Positions 27,238-37,823 are shown, counted from the first letter of the stretch. The stretch: 64,000 bases of DNA from Pseudomonas saponiphila (GCF_900105185.1 NZ_FNTJ01000001.1:558001-622000), one strand, 5' to 3'. Notes: generated by a model from the letters alone, not told the origin. Numbers and translations are program-made.

Positions 27238-29157
27238 ATGCACAGTAGTAATCACTTGAGCCGACATGCCCAGCAGGTGCTCACCGTTGCCCAGGGCAAG
27301 GCCCATCTGCAGGGGCCGGGCAGCGATCCTTCCATCGCCCGTTCCTGGCTGCGCTGCCTTGAGGACTATCATCTCGACCCGGCCCAGGCCATGGCGCCCA
27401 CGGTGCTGGAGCATGGTCGTCTGCTGGAGAGCCGCGAGCGCCTGCAGGATGTGCTGCAGATTGCCGGTACCGAGATGACCAACCTGCATCAGCAGTTGTC
27501 CGGCGCCGGACATGCGGTGCTGCTGACCGACGCTCGCGGGGTGATCCTCAACTGCATTACCGCCCCCAGCGAGCGCAAGATCTTCGAGCATGCCGGTCTC
27601 TGGCTCGGTGCCGACTGGAGCGAGGCCCGGGAAGGCACCAATGGCATCGGCACCTGCCTGGTGGAGCGCCAGTCGCTGACCATTCACCAGGGTGAGCATT
27701 TCCGCGGCCGGCACACGGGCCTGACCTGCTCGGCGAGCCCGGTGTTCGATCCCCATGGCGAGTTGCTGGCGGTGCTGGATGTGTCTTCGGCGCGCCAGGA
27801 TGTTTCCCGGCAGAGCCAGTTCCACACCATGGCCCTGGTCAATCTCTCGGCGAAGATGATCGAGAGCTGCTATTTCCTGCGCTATTTCGAGAACCAGTGG
27901 CTGTTGCGCTTTCATCTGCAGGCCGAGTCGGTGGGGCTGTTCAGCGAAGGGCTGCTGGCGTTCGATGGTGAAGGCCGGATCTGTGCGGTGAACCAGAGTG
28001 CCCTGAACCTGCTGGGGCATATTCGCGGGGGGCTGCTGGGCAAGCCGGTGGAGAGCTTTTTTGACTGCTCGCTGGATGAGTTGCTCAGTCGCGCCAGCAT
28101 CAATGCCAGCGCCAGTTGGCCCTTGCGCACTCGGGACGGGCGGCGCCTGTTTGCCCTGTTGCGCGGCCAGCCGCAGCCGGCCTCGCCATCGGTATCGCGG
28201 GCGCCAGTGGCCATTGCGCCTTCGCGTCCAGCGGGCATTTGCCTGGGTGATGAGGGGCTGCAGAACGATTTTCGCCGGGCCTCGCGGGTATTCGAACGGG
28301 ATGTGCCGCTGTTGATCAACGGCGAGACTGGCTCCGGCAAGGAGGCTTTCGCCAAGGCGGTGCATCAGGGCAGCGCCCGGGCGGACAAGGCTTTTGTCGC
28401 GCTCAACTGCGCGGCGATTCCGGAGAGCCTGATCGAGAGCGAGTTGTTCGGCTATCGCGGCGGCAGTTTTACCGGGGCGCGCAAGGAGGGCATGCGCGGC
28501 AAGTTGCAGCAGGCCGATGGCGGCACCCTGTTCCTGGATGAAATCGGCGATATGCCCCTGGCCTTGCAGACCCGCTTGCTACGGGTGCTGGAGGATCGTC
28601 TGGTGGTGCCCATTGGCGGTGAGCCCCAGGCGGTCAACGTGCGCATCATCAGCGCCACCCACCGGGACCTGCTGGAACGGGTGCGTGACGGCAGTTTTCG
28701 CGAGGACCTGTATTACCGGCTCAATGGTCTGGAGATCGCCTTGCCGGCCCTGCGCGATCGCAGCGACAAGTCCCGGTTGCTGGATTTTCTCCTGGCTGAG
28801 GAGGCGGGCGAGCAGCCCGTGGTGCTGGACGACGGCGCGCGCCAGGCCCTGCTGGGCTATTCATGGCCAGGCAACGTGCGCCAGTTGCGCAACGTGCTGC
28901 GGACCTTGGCGGCCCTGTGCGAAAACGGTCGCATTGCTCTGGAAGACCTGCCGCCGTTGATCCGCCACAGCCGCCCGGCGCCGGTGAGCGAGCCGGTTGC
29001 CGAGGTGCAGGAGCGTCCCCTGGAGGATGCCGAGCGGGTAGCGTTGCTGGCGGCTCTGGAGCAGCAGCGCTGGCACATGACCCACACCGCCGAGCAGTTG
29101 GGAGTCAGCCGCAACACCCTTTATAGAAAGCTGCGCAAGCACGGCATCGCGCGCTAA
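27238..29157 (+). CDS. Sigma-54-dependent activator, AcoR family
   Basis: A 639-residue regulator. An N-terminal GAF-type sensor region (residues about 70-220, with GADWSEAREGTNGIGTCL) precedes a linker and an AAA+ domain. Walker A is GETGSGKEAF and Walker B is GGTLFLDEIGD. The sigma-54 contact loop reads GSFTGA instead of the usual GAFTGA. A Fis-type helix-turn-helix ends the protein (TAEQLGVSRNTLYRKLRKHG). It is divergent from exaC and most likely activates it, and possibly the eut genes, in response to an alcohol or aldehyde signal. Its own start is preceded by AGGAG with rather long spacing. Confidence 0.9.
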   Translation: MHSSNHLSRHAQQVLTVAQGKAHLQGPGSDPSIARSWLRCLEDYHLDPAQAMAPTVLEHGRLLESRERLQDVLQIAGTEMTNLHQQLSGAGHAVLLTDARGVILNCITAPSERKIFEHAGLWLGADWSEAREGTNGIGTCLVERQSLTIHQGEHFRGRHTGLTCSASPVFDPHGELLAVLDVSSARQDVSRQSQFHTMALVNLSAKMIESCYFLRYFENQWLLRFHLQAESVGLFSEGLLAFDGEGRICAVNQSALNLLGHIRGGLLGKPVESFFDCSLDELLSRASINASASWPLRTRDGRRLFALLRGQPQPASPSVSRAPVAIAPSRPAGICLGDEGLQNDFRRASRVFERDVPLLINGETGSGKEAFAKAVHQGSARADKAFVALNCAAIPESLIESELFGYRGGSFTGARKEGMRGKLQQADGGTLFLDEIGDMPLALQTRLLRVLEDRLVVPIGGEPQAVNVRIISATHRDLLERVRDGSFREDLYYRLNGLEIALPALRDRSDKSRLLDFLLAEEAGEQPVVLDDGARQALLGYSWPGNVRQLRNVLRTLAALCENGRIALEDLPPLIRHSRPAPVSEPVAEVQERPLEDAERVALLAALEQQRWHMTHTAEQLGVSRNTLYRKLRKHGIAR

Positions 29158-29294
29158 GCCCGGCCCCTGGTCGCTGGCACAGGGCTACGGCCTTGATGCC
29201 TGCGCCGGCAGGGGGCGACAACCACCCGCTCAGCTAATGGGTGCGATTTGCAGCCCTCTAGGCTAACCTGCGCCGATGTTTTTCGAGGTCGACT

Positions 29295-30644
29295 ATGCAC
29301 ATTCATATTCTCGGTATCTGCGGCACTTTCATGGGGTCGATGGCGGTTCTGGCCAAAGAGCTGGGCCACCGCGTAACGGGCTCCGACGCCAACGTCTATC
29401 CGCCGATGAGCACCCAGCTGCAGGCCCAGGGCATCGAACTGACTCAAGGCTACGATCCTGCCCAACTGGACCCTGCGCCGGACCTGGTGGTGATCGGCAA
29501 TGCCATGTCCCGGGGCAATCCGGCGGTGGAATATGTACTGAACAAGGGCCTGCCCTATGTGTCCGGTCCGCAGTGGCTGGCCGATCATGTGCTGCAAGGG
29601 CGCTGGGTGCTGGCCGTGGCCGGCACCCACGGCAAGACGACCACCAGCAGCATGCTGGCCTGGGTGCTGGAGCATGCCGGCATGAGCCCGGGCTTCCTGA
29701 TCGGCGGCGTGCCGCAGAACTTCGCGGTGTCGGCGCGCCTGGGCGGCACGCCGTTCTTCGTGATCGAAGCCGATGAATACGACAGCGCTTTCTTCGACAA
29801 GCGCTCGAAGTTCGTCCATTACCGCCCGCGCACCGCGATCCTCAATAACCTTGAGTTCGATCACGCGGATATCTTTCCGGATCTGGCTGCCATCGAACGG
29901 CAGTTCCATCACCTGGTGCGGACCATTCCCAGCGAAGGCCTGGTGATTCATCCCACCACCGAGCCGGCGTTGCAGCGGGTGATCGAGATGGGCTGCTGGA
30001 CTCCGGTGCAGACCACCGGTGCCGGCGGACAATGGCAGGTCAAACTGCTCAGTGCCGATGGTTCGGCCTTTGAGGTGATGTTCGAAGGCGTAAGCCAAGG
30101 CGTGGTGGAGTGGGAACTGACCGGGCAGCACAACGTGGCCAACGCCCTGGCAACCCTGGCCGCCGCGCGACATGTCGGCGTGGTGCCGTCCATGGGGATT
30201 GCCGGACTGAGTGCGTTCAAGAGCGTGAAGCGGCGCATGGAGAAGGTTGCGCAAGTGCACGGTGTGACCATCTATGACGACTTCGCTCACCACCCGACGG
30301 CCATTGCCACCACCCTGGACGGCCTGCGCAAGCGGGTCGGCGATGCCCCGGTGATCGCCATCATCGAGCCGCGCTCCAACTCCATGAAGCTCGGCGCGCA
30401 TCGTGATGGCCTGCCGGAAAGCGTCAACCAGGCCGATCAGGTGATCTGGTACGCACCGGCCAACCTGGGCTGGGACCTGGCGGCCACGGCGGCCCTGTGT
30501 TCGGTGCCGTCGATCGTCAGCGATTCCCTGGAGGGCATCATCGAACGGGTGAAGAGCCAGGCCAAACCCGGCACCCAGGTGGTGATCATGAGCAACGGTG
30601 GTTTCGGCGGGCTGCACGGTAAACTGGCCGAGGCCCTGCAATGA
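29295..30644 (+). CDS. mpl: Murein tripeptide ligase
   Basis: A 449-residue Mur-ligase-family enzyme. It joins recycled L-Ala-D-Glu-meso-DAP to UDP-MurNAc in peptidoglycan recycling. [17 protein letters not shown] is the Rossmann loop typical of Mpl. The ATP site is [12 protein letters not shown], and [14 protein letters not shown] is the characteristic Mur C-domain motif. The stop overlaps the ubiX start by four bases. Confidence 0.95.
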   Translation: MHIHILGICGTFMGSMAVLAKELGHRVTGSDANVYPPMSTQLQAQGIELTQGYDPAQLDPAPDLVVIGNAMSRGNPAVEYVLNKGLPYVSGPQWLADHVLQGRWVLAVAGTHGKTTTSSMLAWVLEHAGMSPGFLIGGVPQNFAVSARLGGTPFFVIEADEYDSAFFDKRSKFVHYRPRTAILNNLEFDHADIFPDLAAIERQFHHLVRTIPSEGLVIHPTTEPALQRVIEMGCWTPVQTTGAGGQWQVKLLSADGSAFEVMFEGVSQGVVEWELTGQHNVANALATLAAARHVGVVPSMGIAGLSAFKSVKRRMEKVAQVHGVTIYDDFAHHPTAIATTLDGLRKRVGDAPVIAIIEPRSNSMKLGAHRDGLPESVNQADQVIWYAPANLGWDLAATAALCSVPSIVSDSLEGIIERVKSQAKPGTQVVIMSNGGFGGLHGKLAEALQ

Positions 30645-31273
30645 GCAACGGTCCGGAACGCATCACCCTGGCCATGACCGGCGCCTCCGGCGCCCAGTAT
30701 GGTTTGCGCCTGCTCGATTGTCTGGTGCGCGAGGATCGGGAAGTGCACTTCCTGATCTCCAAGGCCGCGCAACTGGTCATGGCCACGGAAACCGATGTCA
30801 GCCTGCCACCCAAGCCACAGTTGATGCAGGCCTTCCTCACCGAGTACACCGGTGCGGCGGCGGGGCAGATCCGGGTTTACGGCAAGGAAGATTGGATGTC
30901 GCCGGTGGCCTCGGGTTCCGGTTCGCCGGCAGCGATGGTGGTGGTGCCCTGTTCCACCGGCACCTTGTCGGCGATTGCCACCGGGGCCTGCAACAACCTG
31001 ATCGAGCGCGCGGCGGACGTGACCCTCAAGGAGCGCCGGCAGTTGATCCTGGTGCCGCGCGAGGCGCCGTATTCCAGTATTCATCTGGAGCACATGCTCA
31101 AGCTGTCCAATATGGGGGTGACCATCCTGCCGGCGTCGCCGGGCTTCTATCACCAGCCGCAGACCATCGATGACCTGGTGGATTTCGTGGTGGCGCGGAT
31201 TCTCAATCTGCTGAACATTCCCCAGGACATGTTGCCGCGCTGGGGCGAGCATCATTTGAGCAGCGATGAATAA
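30641..31273 (+). CDS. ubiX: Flavin prenyltransferase
   Basis: A 210-residue enzyme that makes prenylated FMN for the UbiD decarboxylase in ubiquinone synthesis. [15 protein letters not shown] and [14 protein letters not shown] are conserved FMN-binding blocks; [17 protein letters not shown] and PASPGFYH follow. It overlaps both mpl and the downstream lipoprotein gene, so the three form one unit. Confidence 0.95.
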   Translation: MSNGPERITLAMTGASGAQYGLRLLDCLVREDREVHFLISKAAQLVMATETDVSLPPKPQLMQAFLTEYTGAAAGQIRVYGKEDWMSPVASGSGSPAAMVVVPCSTGTLSAIATGACNNLIERAADVTLKERRQLILVPREAPYSSIHLEHMLKLSNMGVTILPASPGFYHQPQTIDDLVDFVVARILNLLNIPQDMLPRWGEHHLSSDE

Positions 31274-31553
31274 ATCCCTGTTGATCCTGCTGGCGGTCCT
31301 GCAACTGGCAGGATGCGCCACGGTGCGGACCTTGAATGCCGTGCAACCGGGCGCGCCGGTGGTGTATTCGGGGACGCGCCTGGACCTGTATGCGATGCAG
31401 GGAGGCTGCTGCGCCATGGACCGCTTTGGCGCCGAGGCACCTAGCTATCCGGGGGTGGATCTGCCGGCTAGCGCTGTGCTCGATACCCTGCTGTTGCCGC
31501 TGTCGGTACTGACGGTACTGGGGGTGGGGTTTCAGGCGACGGGCGGGTTGTAG
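31266..31553 (+). CDS. YceK/YidQ-family lipoprotein
   Basis: A 95-residue protein with a lipoprotein signal ending LQLAGC (Cys-17). The mature part has GGCCAMDRF and [14 protein letters not shown] content ([22 protein letters not shown]), as in YceK/YidQ. Function unknown; probably anchored in the outer or inner membrane. Overlaps the end of ubiX by eight bases. Confidence 0.8.
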   Translation: MNKSLLILLAVLQLAGCATVRTLNAVQPGAPVVYSGTRLDLYAMQGGCCAMDRFGAEAPSYPGVDLPASAVLDTLLLPLSVLTVLGVGFQATGGL

Positions 31554-31555
31554 TG

Positions 31556-31610
31556 CTTCGCCGGCAAGCCGGCTCCTACAGGTACGCGCAGGAGCGGCTT
31601 GCCGACGAAC
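31556..31610. repeat. REP-like inverted pair
   Basis: Two imperfect arms at 31558-31577 and 31590-31608 (TCGCCGGCAAGCCGGCTCCT against AGGAGCGGCTTGCCGACGA) flank a 12-base spacer. It lies between convergent genes, a usual place for Pseudomonas REP pairs. Confidence 0.75.
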
Positions 31611-31613
31611 GAT

Positions 31614-32255
31614 TCATTTACCCAGTTTGCGCAGCTCGTCGGACTCGACGACTCGCGTGCCGTTCTGCTCTTCAAGCGCCAGGCGCCACATGGCCCGGGC
31701 CAGCTGGCAGGCTTCGATGCCGCGGTATTTCCCGGGGATCAGTCGAGACAGTGGCCCGGCCAGCTGCTCGCCCAGGCGCGGCTCGATACGATCACCCAGC
31801 AGCAATGACGGCCGGCAAATGGTCAGTTGTGGCCAGCCCTGCTGTTTCAGGGCTTCTTCCATTTCACCTTTGACCCGGTTGTAGAAAATCGATGACTTGG
31901 GATCGGCGCCCAGCGCACTGATCACTATCAGGTGTCGTGCCCCGAGTTCCCGGGCGCGCTTGCCGAAGGCCACCACCAGATCCAGGTCCACCGCGCGGAA
32001 GGCCGCTTCGGAGCCGGCCTGCTTGATGGTGGTGCCCAGGCAGCAGAAGGCAATTTCCACCTTGCCGCTCAGCTGTGGCAGGAATACCTGCGGATCGCCG
32101 ACCGGGTTTTCCAGGCGTGGGTGCTTGCTTAGCGGGCGTCTACTGGGTGCCAGAACACGAATGATGGTGGGCTCGTTGAGCAGGCGATCGAGCAGTTGCT
32201 CTCCGGTCAGTCCGGAGGCGCCGGCGAGCAGGATGTGCTGAGGCGTCAAGTACAT
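31614..32255 (-). CDS. NAD(P)-binding oxidoreductase, HTATIP2/YbjT-like
   Basis: An atypical short-chain dehydrogenase of about 213 residues. The nucleotide loop is [14 protein letters not shown], and [13 protein letters not shown] and [12 protein letters not shown] follow. An ATG at 32255 has AGGGGGA at proper spacing; an in-frame ATG two codons upstream would sit on that site. Substrate unknown. Confidence 0.82.
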   Translation of the reverse strand: MYLTPQHILLAGASGLTGEQLLDRLLNEPTIIRVLAPSRRPLSKHPRLENPVGDPQVFLPQLSGKVEIAFCCLGTTIKQAGSEAAFRAVDLDLVVAFGKRARELGARHLIVISALGADPKSSIFYNRVKGEMEEALKQQGWPQLTICRPSLLLGDRIEPRLGEQLAGPLSRLIPGKYRGIEACQLARAMWRLALEEQNGTRVVESDELRKLGK

Positions 32256-32283
32256 GGTCATTCCCCCTTGATACGATTCCAGC

Positions 32284-34002
32284 TTAGTTGCTCTGTGCTT
32301 CCTTGCTGCCTATAGAGACACTTTGCAGCGCTTTTCGTGCCTGCTGTCTACGCAGTTGTTGCCAGTGGGCAATGACCCCCTTTGGGGCCCAGATTTGTGG
32401 TTCCGACGCTTCGAAGCCATCTGCCTGTTCGCGCTCGGCGACGGTGGCCCTGGCCAGTTTGAAGGCATGCTCCAGATCGTCCGTCTGGTTCAGAGCCTGG
32501 GCGAACAGCGCGTCGCCGAAATAGGTGAAGTCGGCTTCTTCCGAACAGCCGAAGGACACTCGGTCGGCCTGGGAGGCGGTCATGATCAGGGTCCGTTCAT
32601 CCTTCAGCGCGGGGATGAAACCGCCGGAATAGCAGGACGAGATGACGATGATCTTGTCGCGATTTTTCAATGGGGCCAGGACGCTGGCCAGCTCATCGGC
32701 GGGCAGGTCCGCCAGCTCCAGGCGCGGTTGATCCAGCACCAGTTCGTGTTCACTGGTGCCGTGACTGGTGAGGTAGATGAACACCAGGTCGTCGGGGCTG
32801 CTGCGTTCGGCCAGGGTCTGGGCGGCGCGGCGCAGGTTTTCCCGAGTGGCCATCGGCCGGTTCGTCATGTGGTCGCGGTGGTTCACCAGGCGGATCTGGC
32901 CATAGGCACCGAAGCGGCTGGCGAGCATGTTGCTGACGTAATCGGCTTCACGCAGGAACACGCTTTGCTTGCCGTCGCCGGCCAGGGTCAGGCTGTAGAG
33001 CTTGATGCCTGGAGTGGAGGCGGGCACCTCGTCCAGGGCTTTCTGCAGCAAGTGACCCTGGACCAGCAGGGCGCTTTCCAGTGGGTCGGGCAAGAGCTTG
33101 CCGTCGGCGTCACGAACCCGCAGGCCGTTGTTCCACACGCCGCTTTGCACGCTGCCATCGCGCAGCACCAGCACGCCACGGCCTTGATAGTTGTCGCTGT
33201 CGAAGCCGCCAATGTAGAAGCTGCCGTCACTGAGGTTGAGGCGCCCCTCGCCGCTGAAGCGCCAGTCGCTGAAGCCGCCGATATAGTGGCTGCCATCGGC
33301 ACCGATCAACTCGCCCTTGCCGCCCAGGGCGCCTTCCTTGAACTGGCCGATCCACACGTCGCCGTCGGAGTTTTCGTAACGGCCCTTGCCGTTGAGCTGA
33401 TTGTGTTTGAAACCGCCGACGTAGATGTCGCCCTCGGCGCTGTTGAAGGTGCCGTTGCCCTCCAGTTGGCCGTCGACGAAGTGGCCGGTGAACTGGTTGC
33501 CGTTGCCATCGCTGCGCTGGCCTTCACCGTTGGGTTTGCCCTTGGCGAACTGCCCCTGATACTGGCTGCCGTCTTCCAGCTCCAGGCGACCCAGGCCCGA
33601 GTACAGGTCGGCCTTGAACTCGCCGCGATAGGTCATGCCGTTTTCTTTGAGGGTGCCTTCGCCGTCCCGGCGGCCGAGCTTGAAGCCGCCGCTGTAGCTG
33701 CTGTCCTTGGTGGTCAGGGTGCCTTGGCCATGGAACAGGCCCTGCTGGAACTGGCCGCGATAGACCTCGCCATTGCTGCCGTGCCATTCCCCCTGGCCGT
33801 GCCATTGGCCCTTGTCGAACTGGCCGGCGTACCAGCTGCCGTTGGGGTAGTCGATGCGTCCCTGTCCCTGGAGCAATCCATTGACCAGGTCGCCACGATA
33901 GCGTCCGCCGTCCGGCAGTCGAGCGTCGGGCGGCAATAGCGATTCGCCGTCTCCGCAAGCGCTGAGCAAAAGGGTCAAAACCAGGGGTACAAGTGGGCGC
34001 AT
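32284..34002 (-). CDS. MORN-repeat lipoprotein with C13-type cysteine peptidase domain
   Basis: A 572-residue lipoprotein; the signal ends LLLSAC. Residues about 33-305 contain about 12 MORN-like units of roughly 23 residues, each with a YxGxF core (WYAGQF, VYRGQF, TYRGEF, HYIGGF). Residues about 340-545 are a caspase-fold C13 (legumain-type) peptidase: the catalytic His-414 is in [11 protein letters not shown] and Cys-457 in [10 protein letters not shown]. Both are present, so activity is plausible. Upstream on the minus strand, a TATATA-like -10 lies near 34055. Substrate and role are unknown. Confidence 0.82.
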   Translation of the reverse strand: MRPLVPLVLTLLLSACGDGESLLPPDARLPDGGRYRGDLVNGLLQGQGRIDYPNGSWYAGQFDKGQWHGQGEWHGSNGEVYRGQFQQGLFHGQGTLTTKDSSYSGGFKLGRRDGEGTLKENGMTYRGEFKADLYSGLGRLELEDGSQYQGQFAKGKPNGEGQRSDGNGNQFTGHFVDGQLEGNGTFNSAEGDIYVGGFKHNQLNGKGRYENSDGDVWIGQFKEGALGGKGELIGADGSHYIGGFSDWRFSGEGRLNLSDGSFYIGGFDSDNYQGRGVLVLRDGSVQSGVWNNGLRVRDADGKLLPDPLESALLVQGHLLQKALDEVPASTPGIKLYSLTLAGDGKQSVFLREADYVSNMLASRFGAYGQIRLVNHRDHMTNRPMATRENLRRAAQTLAERSSPDDLVFIYLTSHGTSEHELVLDQPRLELADLPADELASVLAPLKNRDKIIVISSCYSGGFIPALKDERTLIMTASQADRVSFGCSEEADFTYFGDALFAQALNQTDDLEHAFKLARATVAEREQADGFEASEPQIWAPKGVIAHWQQLRRQQARKALQSVSIGSKEAQSN

Positions 34003-34069
34003 AACGGGTTCCGGATAATTAGGGGACCGAGTATGCCGCAGCGGTGTGACTTATATATAGAGAGGTTGA

Positions 34070-34093
34070 GCGAAACAGCGTGAGCTGTTTCGC
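34070..34093. terminator. Perfect hairpin downstream of the MaoC gene
   Basis: A 10-bp stem (34070-34079 and 34084-34093) with loop GTGA. No clear T-run follows on the minus strand, so it may be an RNA-end stabiliser instead of a true intrinsic terminator. Confidence 0.4.
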
Positions 34094-34105
34094 ATCAGGA
34101 GCGTT

Positions 34106-34561
34106 TCAGACGAAGCAGAGCGACAGGGGCTCGGCGATGTAGGCGGGTTTTTCCTCGCCGTCGATCTCCAGGGTGGCGGTGGCCTTGAGCAGCCATTGAC
34201 CGGGTTTTTTCTCGGTGACCTCGGTCAGTTCGACCTTGAGCCGTACCTTGGAGTCGACTTTCACCGGCTGGATGAAGCGCACGCTGTCCAGACCATAGTT
34301 GACCACCATCTTCAGGCCTTCGGGCAGCACGAGGATGTCTTCCATCAGTTTGGGGATCAGCGACAGGGTCAGGAAACCGTGGGCAATGGTGGTGCCAAAT
34401 GGGGTTTTGGCCGCTTTGACCGGATCGACGTGAATGAACTGGAAGTCGCCGGTGGCTTCGGCAAACAGGTTGATTCGCTCCTGGTCAATGGTGAGCCACT
34501 GGGAGCGTCCGAGTTCCTTCCCGACATAATCTTTGAGCTCTGCAACAGGAACATAAGGCAT
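34106..34561 (-). CDS. MaoC-family (R)-hydratase/dehydratase
   Basis: A 151-residue hot-dog-fold protein. FAEATGDFQFIHVDPVKA carries the catalytic Asp and His of the MaoC hydratase motif, and FGTTIAHGFLTLSLIP follows. It hydrates enoyl-CoA thioesters. AAGGAG lies eight bases before the ATG at 34561, which fixes the start; a longer upstream frame is not needed. Confidence 0.9.
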   Translation of the reverse strand: MPYVPVAELKDYVGKELGRSQWLTIDQERINLFAEATGDFQFIHVDPVKAAKTPFGTTIAHGFLTLSLIPKLMEDILVLPEGLKMVVNYGLDSVRFIQPVKVDSKVRLKVELTEVTEKKPGQWLLKATATLEIDGEEKPAYIAEPLSLCFV

Positions 34562-34739
34562 TGAGACTCTCCTTGGATCAACGTTTTTTGAGTATTGGAC
34601 GCAGTACTTTGCGCTCCGGAATATCCACTTTAGATCATCATGGCGATCCTTCCCGGTAAACATCCATGCTTTTGGCGAATGCCGGTTCATAGCGGCTGCG
34701 TGCTTATAATGCGCAACGGGATCTGGCTGGAGAGGCGGT

Positions 34740-35102
34740 ATGTTGTTACGCGGTTTGACATGGCTGGTGCTGTTCCAATTGCTCGGCACGGCGCTCAATC
34801 ACCTGCTGTTGCCCGTGCTTCCCGGGCCGATCATCGGCCTGTTGCTGCTCCTGGTTTTCCTTGTGCTGCGCGGTGAAGTGGGAGAGCCGTTGAGCCAGGC
34901 AGCCAGCAGCCTGCTGCGTTATCTGCCGCTGCTGCTGGTGCCGCCTGCCGTGGGCGTGATGGTCTATGCCCGGGATATCGCCGCGGACTTCTGGGCCATC
35001 AGTGGTGCGCTGGTGTTGTCGCTGATCATTTCCATGGCCTTTGTCGGCGTGCTGATGCAGCGTCTGGTCAAGCGCCAGGCTCGCCGGGAGGACAGCCAAT
35101 GA
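34740..35102 (+). CDS. CidA/LrgA-family membrane protein
   Basis: A 120-residue protein with four hydrophobic segments (LVLFQLLGTALNHLLLPVLP at the start). Holin-like family that works with LrgB-type partners in export of murein hydrolases or of small metabolites. It overlaps the downstream partner by ATGA, so the two are co-translated. Confidence 0.88.
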   Translation: MLLRGLTWLVLFQLLGTALNHLLLPVLPGPIIGLLLLLVFLVLRGEVGEPLSQAASSLLRYLPLLLVPPAVGVMVYARDIAADFWAISGALVLSLIISMAFVGVLMQRLVKRQARREDSQ

Positions 35103-35815
35103 TCTTCGATTGGCAAGGTGCCTGGGCGGCGGTGATCCATCACCCGTTGTTCGGCATCGGCATCACTCTGGCGGCCTATCAACTGGTGCTGGCAGCGTTC
35201 GAAAAGACCCGCTGGATGTTCCTGCAGCCGGTGCTGGTATCCATGCTGTTGGTGATTGGTGTGTTGCTCGGCTGTGGCCTGAGTTACGCCGAGTACCGCA
35301 AGAGCACCGAGATCCTGAGCATTCTGCTGGGCCCGGCCACGGTGGCCCTGGCGGTGCCGCTGTACCTCAACCTGCGGCGCATTCGTCAATTGTTCTGGCC
35401 AATCTTCACTACGCTGGTGGTGGGTGGGGTGTTGGCTACCAGTCTGGGGGTAGTGCTGGGAGGGTGGTTTGGCGCCGAGCACATGATCCTCATGACCATG
35501 GCGCCCAAGTCGGTGACTTCGCCTATCGCCATGCTGGTGGCCGAGCAGATCGGCGGGGTGGCGGCGCTGGCGGCGGTGTTCGTGTTGATCACCGGGGTGA
35601 TCGGGGCGATCTTCGGTCCGGCCATTCTCGATCGCCTGGGGGTGCATGGCCCCGAGGCGCGGGGCATGGCGCTGGGCATGACCGCCCACGCCGTGGGCAC
35701 TTCGGTGGCGTTGCAGGAAAGTGAGGAGTGCGGCGCCTTTGCGGCGCTGGCGATGAGTCTGATGGGCGTGGCCACGGCGGTGCTGCTGCCGTTGGCGGTG
35801 TCTTTGCTGGTTTGA
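35099..35815 (+). CDS. LrgB/CidB-family membrane protein
   Basis: A 238-residue protein with about seven membrane segments. The conserved LMTMAPKSVTSPIAMLVAEQ and GMALGMTAHAVGTSVAL blocks are visible. Partner of the upstream CidA/LrgA protein. Confidence 0.92.
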   Translation: MIFDWQGAWAAVIHHPLFGIGITLAAYQLVLAAFEKTRWMFLQPVLVSMLLVIGVLLGCGLSYAEYRKSTEILSILLGPATVALAVPLYLNLRRIRQLFWPIFTTLVVGGVLATSLGVVLGGWFGAEHMILMTMAPKSVTSPIAMLVAEQIGGVAALAAVFVLITGVIGAIFGPAILDRLGVHGPEARGMALGMTAHAVGTSVALQESEECGAFAALAMSLMGVATAVLLPLAVSLLV

Positions 35816-35825
35816 GGATGGGTGT

Positions 35826-36416
35826 ATGAGCCTGGCACTGTTTCCCTTGAATACCGTGTTGTTTCCCGACTGCATCCTCGATCTGCAGATTTTCGAGGCG
35901 CGCTACCTGGACATGATCGGCCGTTGCATGAAGCAGGGCTGCGGTTTCGGGGTGGTATGCATTCTCGAGGGCGAGGAGGTCGGCCCAGCAGCGCCCGGCT
36001 ATGCCCTAGTGGGCTGTGAGGCGCTGATCACCGATTTCCACCAGCAGGACAATGGATTGCTGGGCATCAGGGTCAAGGGTGGCCGGCGTTTTCGCGTGCT
36101 CAGCAGTGAAGTGCAGAAGGATCAATTGACCGTGGCCCAGGTCCAGTGGCTGCAAGAGGCCAGCGAGCAGCCGCTGAAGGAGGAGGACGCCGACCTGATC
36201 GCCCTGCTCAAGGCCTTGGCCGAGCATCCGATGGTGGAGGCGCTGGACATGGGCAGCGAGGCCGAGGGGCAATTGTCCCTGGCCAATCAACTGGCCTACC
36301 TGCTGCCCTTCTCCGAGCAGGACAAGATCGACCTGCTGCAACTGGATGATCCGCAGCAGCGGCTCGATGCCATCCAGCAATTGCTAGACGAACTGCAGGG
36401 CGAGCTGTTCGCCTGA
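35826..36416 (+). CDS. LON substrate-binding domain protein
   Basis: A 196-residue protein made only of the Lon N-terminal domain: LALFPLNTVLFPDCILDLQIFE and later QLAYLLPFSEQDKIDLLQL. No ATPase or protease domain. Such stand-alone proteins are common in Pseudomonas, with unknown function. Follows lrgB after a 10-base gap. Confidence 0.9.
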   Translation: MSLALFPLNTVLFPDCILDLQIFEARYLDMIGRCMKQGCGFGVVCILEGEEVGPAAPGYALVGCEALITDFHQQDNGLLGIRVKGGRRFRVLSSEVQKDQLTVAQVQWLQEASEQPLKEEDADLIALLKALAEHPMVEALDMGSEAEGQLSLANQLAYLLPFSEQDKIDLLQLDDPQQRLDAIQQLLDELQGELFA

Positions 36417-36458
36417 GCTGGCACCATGAGCGGTCGCTGCAGGCGGCCCTGCGATTCG

Positions 36459-37775
36459 TTAATAGGCGTAGCGCAACAGCGCGTGAGGCAAATGCCGGGT
36501 GGCCATGAAGCCGCACATCAGCAGCATCACCGGCAGTACTATCCACCAGGCCCTGGCCGGCATCGGCTTGAGCGGGGCCTGCCATTGAATCAGGGTCAGG
36601 CTGGCGGCACAGACGCAGGTCGCGAGCATCGCGCCAGCGAGGATGTCGCTGGGCCAGTGAGCCCCCAGGTATACCCGCGACAGGGCTATCGAGGCCGCCG
36701 GCAGGCAACCCAGCAGTAGCCAGGTCAGGCGCATCCGCGGCGGCTGGCCACGTCCGGCCAACACCGCCAAGGTCAGGAACAGCGCAAAGGAGCCCGAGGC
36801 GTGGCCGCTGGGCATGCTGTAGCTGGTGAGCGGATCGCTCAGGACTTCAGGTCGCAGGCGGGCGAAAAACCATTTGCTGCCGGTATTGGCCAGGGCGGTG
36901 CACATCAGCGTCACGCCAGCGAATACCGCGTGGCGCCATTGCCGCAGGGCCAGAAGCAGCAGGGTCAACACGGCGCTGGTGATGAACATGGCGCGAAACT
37001 CGCCGACCTGAGTGATCATCACCATGATCTTGTCCAGGGTCGGGTCCCGGTGTTCCTGCACCAGCGCGATCAGCCCCTGGTCGAATGCGCTGAGATAGGG
37101 ATAGCCGATGAACAGCCCGGCCAGAGCCAGCAGGCTGGCACCGGACATCAGCAGGGTCGCCCGGCGGTGGCGGCGCAGGCTGCTGGTGATGCTCAAGCCG
37201 ATCAGCAGCGCCAGGCCGCCGGCGACGACACCCGCTTGTGGCCAGAAACCTTCGGGCAGCGGCAGGCGGATCGCCGCACCGGTGGCCCAGCCCGGCAGCA
37301 GGTATGCCACCGACCAGCCCGCCGCGGCCAGCAGGCTGACGGCCATGAAACGCGGGAAGGGCATGTCGAACATGCCCGCCACCATGGGGAGCATGGGGCG
37401 CAGAGGACCGATGAAGCGTCCCACCAACAGACTGGCGATGCCGTAGCGCTGGAAGTAGTTCTCGGCGCCGCTGATCCATTCCGGATGCTGCCGCAGGCCC
37501 GGCAGGCGGCGGATGCTTTGGTGAAAGTGGCGTCCCAGCAGGTAGGACACCAGATCCCCGAACAGGCCGCCAAACAGGCCCAGCAGCAGGGTTTCCCCCA
37601 GTGACAGCGCGCCGTTGCCGGCCAGCACGGCAATCGCGAACAGCAGCACCGTGCCTGGGACAATCAGGCCGGCAATGGCCAGGCATTCCACGCAGGCGAC
37701 GATGAACACGGCGGCGGCCAGCCATTGCGGGTGGGTGGTCAGCCAGGCAGTCACGCTGTCGAGCCATGGGCCCAT
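36459..37775 (-). CDS. DedA-PAP2 fusion membrane phosphatase
   Basis: A 438-residue protein. Residues about 1-190 are a DedA domain (GRFIGPLRPMLPMVAGMFDM). Residues about 210-420 are a PAP2 phosphatase with the three motifs KWFFARLRP, PSGHASGS and SRVYLGAHWPSD. This suggests dephosphorylation of undecaprenyl-PP or a phospholipid at the periplasmic face, coupled to lipid movement. Substrate is inference. Confidence 0.9.
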   Translation of the reverse strand: MGPWLDSVTAWLTTHPQWLAAAVFIVACVECLAIAGLIVPGTVLLFAIAVLAGNGALSLGETLLLGLFGGLFGDLVSYLLGRHFHQSIRRLPGLRQHPEWISGAENYFQRYGIASLLVGRFIGPLRPMLPMVAGMFDMPFPRFMAVSLLAAAGWSVAYLLPGWATGAAIRLPLPEGFWPQAGVVAGGLALLIGLSITSSLRRHRRATLLMSGASLLALAGLFIGYPYLSAFDQGLIALVQEHRDPTLDKIMVMITQVGEFRAMFITSAVLTLLLLALRQWRHAVFAGVTLMCTALANTGSKWFFARLRPEVLSDPLTSYSMPSGHASGSFALFLTLAVLAGRGQPPRMRLTWLLLGCLPAASIALSRVYLGAHWPSDILAGAMLATCVCAASLTLIQWQAPLKPMPARAWWIVLPVMLLMCGFMATRHLPHALLRYAY

Positions 37776-37823
37776 AAATTCAACTCCATTGTGGATGGCG
37801 GTGGGGAGGCGGATGTCGTTGCT

